A stretch of 6,779 bases of DNA from Clostridium sp. (lineage in GTDB: Bacteria; Bacillota; Clostridia; Clostridiales; Clostridiaceae), in contig JAHAIU010000155.1 in the NCBI GenBank assembly GCA_018372555.1, positions 1 through 6,779 on the forward strand. Reading direction: 5' to 3'. This document shows positions 5,201 to 6,779 of this stretch, piece by piece; positions within the stretch are counted from its first letter, which is position 1; the number at the start of each line of letters is the position of its first letter. The notes under the pieces are model-generated. The model did no database searches. It had not been told where the DNA came from and was given only the letters and a program-made list of their open reading frames with translations. Made by a program: the position numbers and the translations under genes.

Positions 5201-5206
5201 AGAGGG
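5201..5206 (+). promoter_or_regulatory. Ribosome binding site that sets the pirin start
   Basis: AGAGGG lies 9 bases before the ATG at 5216. An earlier in-frame ATG at 5207 directly abuts this site, so it cannot use it; the 5216 start is preferred. Confidence 0.8.
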
Positions 5207-5215
5207 ATGTTTATA

Positions 5216-6097
5216 ATGAAACAATATAGATCAATAGAAAATATATTTAGAGGGCCAATGCCTCATATGGTTGGAGATGGATTTAAGGTAGCACAATACT
5301 TACCAGCAGGAGTAAGCAGAATGGATAGATTATCACCATTTTTCCTTCTAGATTATCATGCACCACATTACTATGAACCATCACCAGTTAGACGTGGAGT
5401 AGGAGCTCATCCTCATAGAGGTTTTGAAACTGTAACAATTGCTTATGATGGAAAAGTTGAACATCATGATAATAAGGGAAACCATGGTATTATAGGACCT
5501 GGAGATGTTCAATGGATGACAGCTGCATCTGGAATTATGCATAAGGAATATCATGAAGAAGAGTTTAGTAAGAATGGTGGAACTCTTCATATGATTCAAC
5601 TTTGGGTTAACTTACCAGCTAATAAAAAAATGTCAGAACCTAAGTATCAACCTTTATTAAAGGAAAATATGGGAGTTATTAAGTTAGAAGATAATCAAGG
5701 AGAAATAAGTATTATTGCTGGAGAGGTTCAAGGCGTTAAGGGACCAGCTAGTACATTTACTAATATAAATCTTTATAATGTAAACTTAAAAAATAAAGGG
5801 AAAATAATATTAAATGAACCTAATAATTTTAATACTGGAATAATGGTATTAAAAGGAGATGTTAAGGTAAACGGAGATAAAATAGCTAAGGAAAGAGACT
5901 TTGTTATATTTAATAATGAAGATGGAGATATCTTAGTTGAATCATTTACTGAAGATTCACTATTTGTTGTATTAAGTGGTGAACCTATAAATGAGCCAAT
6001 TGAATCATATGGACCATTTGTAATGAATACAAGAGAAGAACTATATGAAGCTTATGATGATCTTAGAAATGGTAAATTTGGTACAACAGAATTTTAA
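5216..6097 (+). CDS. Pirin family cupin protein
   Basis: A full-length 293-residue pirin with two cupin domains. The N-terminal domain (about 20-125) has the signature GAHPHRGFETVT and GPGDVQWMTAASGIMHKE. By comparison with human pirin and E. coli YhhW, the metal ligands are H65, H67, H109 and E111, all present, so it should bind Fe or a similar metal. The C-terminal pirin domain (about 175-285) ends with the family-typical GPFVMNTREELYEAYDDLRNG. Some pirins show quercetin 2,3-dioxygenase activity, and others act as redox-sensitive regulators or bind metabolic enzymes. The true substrate is unknown, and an oxygen-using reaction is unlikely if the host is a strict anaerobe. It is cytoplasmic, with no signal peptide. 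The shared operator places it under the upstream MarR regulator. A strong terminator at 6124 ends the unit. Confidence 0.95.
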   Translation: MKQYRSIENIFRGPMPHMVGDGFKVAQYLPAGVSRMDRLSPFFLLDYHAPHYYEPSPVRRGVGAHPHRGFETVTIAYDGKVEHHDNKGNHGIIGPGDVQWMTAASGIMHKEYHEEEFSKNGGTLHMIQLWVNLPANKKMSEPKYQPLLKENMGVIKLEDNQGEISIIAGEVQGVKGPASTFTNINLYNVNLKNKGKIILNEPNNFNTGIMVLKGDVKVNGDKIAKERDFVIFNNEDGDILVESFTEDSLFVVLSGEPINEPIESYGPFVMNTREELYEAYDDLRNGKFGTTEF

Positions 6098-6123
6098 TAT
6101 AGATATTAATTAATAACTAATAT

Positions 6124-6169
6124 AGCTAGCTTTAAGCAAATTATTTGCTTATGGCTAGCTTTACTTTTT
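6124..6169 (+). terminator. Strong intrinsic terminator after the pirin gene
   Basis: The stem pairs 6124-6140 with 6144-6160: 17 positions with one T-T mismatch and one G-T pair, around a TTA loop. The outer part is the GCTAGC repeat and the inner part is AAGCAAA with TTTGCTT. A T-rich tail (TTACTTTTT) follows to 6169. It isolates the pirin gene from the downstream phosphatase gene. Confidence 0.9.
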
Positions 6170-6177
6170 AAGATTAC

Positions 6178-6192
6178 TTGACTTAGAGTCAA
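6178..6192. repeat. Small inverted repeat upstream of the HAD gene
   Basis: TTGACT (6178-6183) and AGTCAA (6187-6192) form a perfect 6-bp inverted repeat with a 3-base spacer. TTGACT also resembles a -35 box, but no -10 box was found at proper spacing, so neither an operator nor a promoter can be claimed firmly. Confidence 0.3.
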
Positions 6193-6253
6193 CTCCAAGT
6201 GTTAAAGTTAATATAGAAAGATATAAGGATGGATAGATAGAGAGGAAAGTATT

Positions 6254-6779
6254 ATGAATAAAAAAATTATATTTTTTGATGCAGATGGGACAATAGTTAA
6301 AGGAAGCAATATATCGCTATTAACTTTGGAAGCCTTCAAGAAGCTAAAAGAGAATGGACATATATTAGTATTAAGTACGGGAAGAGCTATACCTGCTATA
6401 GATGGTGTTCTTAAAGATATGAACTTTGGAAATACAATATGCTCTGGGGGAGGAGTAGTTGTAATAGGAGATGAAATAGTGTATTCAAGGCCAATGTCTA
6501 AAGAAAGCCAAAAGGAGTTATTAGATTACTTTGATAAACATAATGTCTTATATAATTTAGAAGCTAATGATTATATTTATATTAAAAAAGGATATAAAGA
6601 AAAATATCTAAGATTATTTCAATTACCGGATAAAGATACTGTAACTATAGACGAGTACAACAAGTGTAAATCAATGTTAGAAAAGGTATCAAGTAGAACT
6701 AAGGAAGTTGATGATGCCATGGAAATAGATATTAATAAGTTACATTATTATGCTGCAGATATATTATATGATGGAGGGG
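6254..6779 (+). CDS. Cof-type HAD-IIB family phosphatase (3' end outside window)
   Basis: An open frame of 175 complete codons that runs off the window edge; family members are usually about 260-290 residues. The ATG at 6254 has AGAGGA (6241-6246) 7 bases before it. Motif I, FFDADGTIV, holds the nucleophile D9 and acid-base D11. Motif II is the LSTGR segment (40-44). The region after about residue 80 is the start of the C2 cap typical of Cof/YidA-like enzymes, which remove phosphate from sugar phosphates, flavin mononucleotide and similar small metabolites. Motifs III and IV (Lys and the DD pair) lie beyond the window, so activity cannot be fully judged. The pirin terminator upstream indicates its own transcription unit; its promoter was not clearly found. 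Confidence 0.92.
   Translation, partial: MNKKIIFFDADGTIVKGSNISLLTLEAFKKLKENGHILVLSTGRAIPAIDGVLKDMNFGNTICSGGGVVVIGDEIVYSRPMSKESQKELLDYFDKHNVLYNLEANDYIYIKKGYKEKYLRLFQLPDKDTVTIDEYNKCKSMLEKVSSRTKEVDDAMEIDINKLHYYAADILYDGG

Overview
The window comes from a strongly AT-rich, low-GC Gram-positive genome, most likely Clostridium in the strict sense. Codons overwhelmingly end in A or T (AGA for Arg, ATA for Ile), ribosome binding sites are purine-rich (GAGGTGAG, AAAGGA, AGAGGG), and intergenic DNA is A/T-dense with short U-tailed hairpins. All genes lie on the + strand. Nothing in the sequence fixes the species.

Left part (1-2096). The window opens in the last 73 codons of an FtsX-type ABC transporter permease. 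Two hairpin terminators follow, the second running directly into an extended -10 promoter. That promoter drives a two-gene operon: an OmpR/PhoB-type response regulator and a sensor histidine kinase with two membrane helices and almost no extracellular loop. This is the usual clostridial grouping of an ABC exporter with a two-component system that probably senses envelope or peptide stress, although here the permease and the regulators look like separate transcription units.

Middle part (2097-4618). A 478-base gene-free stretch holds a good promoter, two similar small hairpins and an intrinsic terminator, all upstream of a MutS2-like ATPase gene. This is the layout of a transcribed leader with possible attenuation. 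The ATPase (629 residues) keeps the MutS2 core, Walker motifs and a KOW-like segment, but lacks the coiled-coil linker and the C-terminal Smr nuclease domain. A long inverted repeat (18-bp arms, relatively GC-rich loop) lies just after it.

Right part (4584-6779). A MarR-family repressor gene and a pirin gene form a small regulatory unit. The same perfect 18-bp palindrome, TATCACTAATTAGTGATA, sits once inside the marR promoter, between and touching the -35 and -10 boxes, and once just downstream of the predicted pirin start site. The simplest reading is that the MarR protein represses itself and the pirin gene, as MhqR-type regulators do in Bacillus for quinone or electrophile stress. The marR transcript is predicted to start at, or within a base or so of, its ATG, so it may be leaderless. 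A strong terminator closes the pirin gene. The window ends inside a Cof-type (HAD-IIB) phosphatase gene.

The most notable observations are the duplicated operator with its embedded promoter, the truncated MutS2 paralogue with its candidate leader RNA, and the unexplained long inverted repeat. No mobile-element gene, CRISPR array, tRNA or rRNA was seen.
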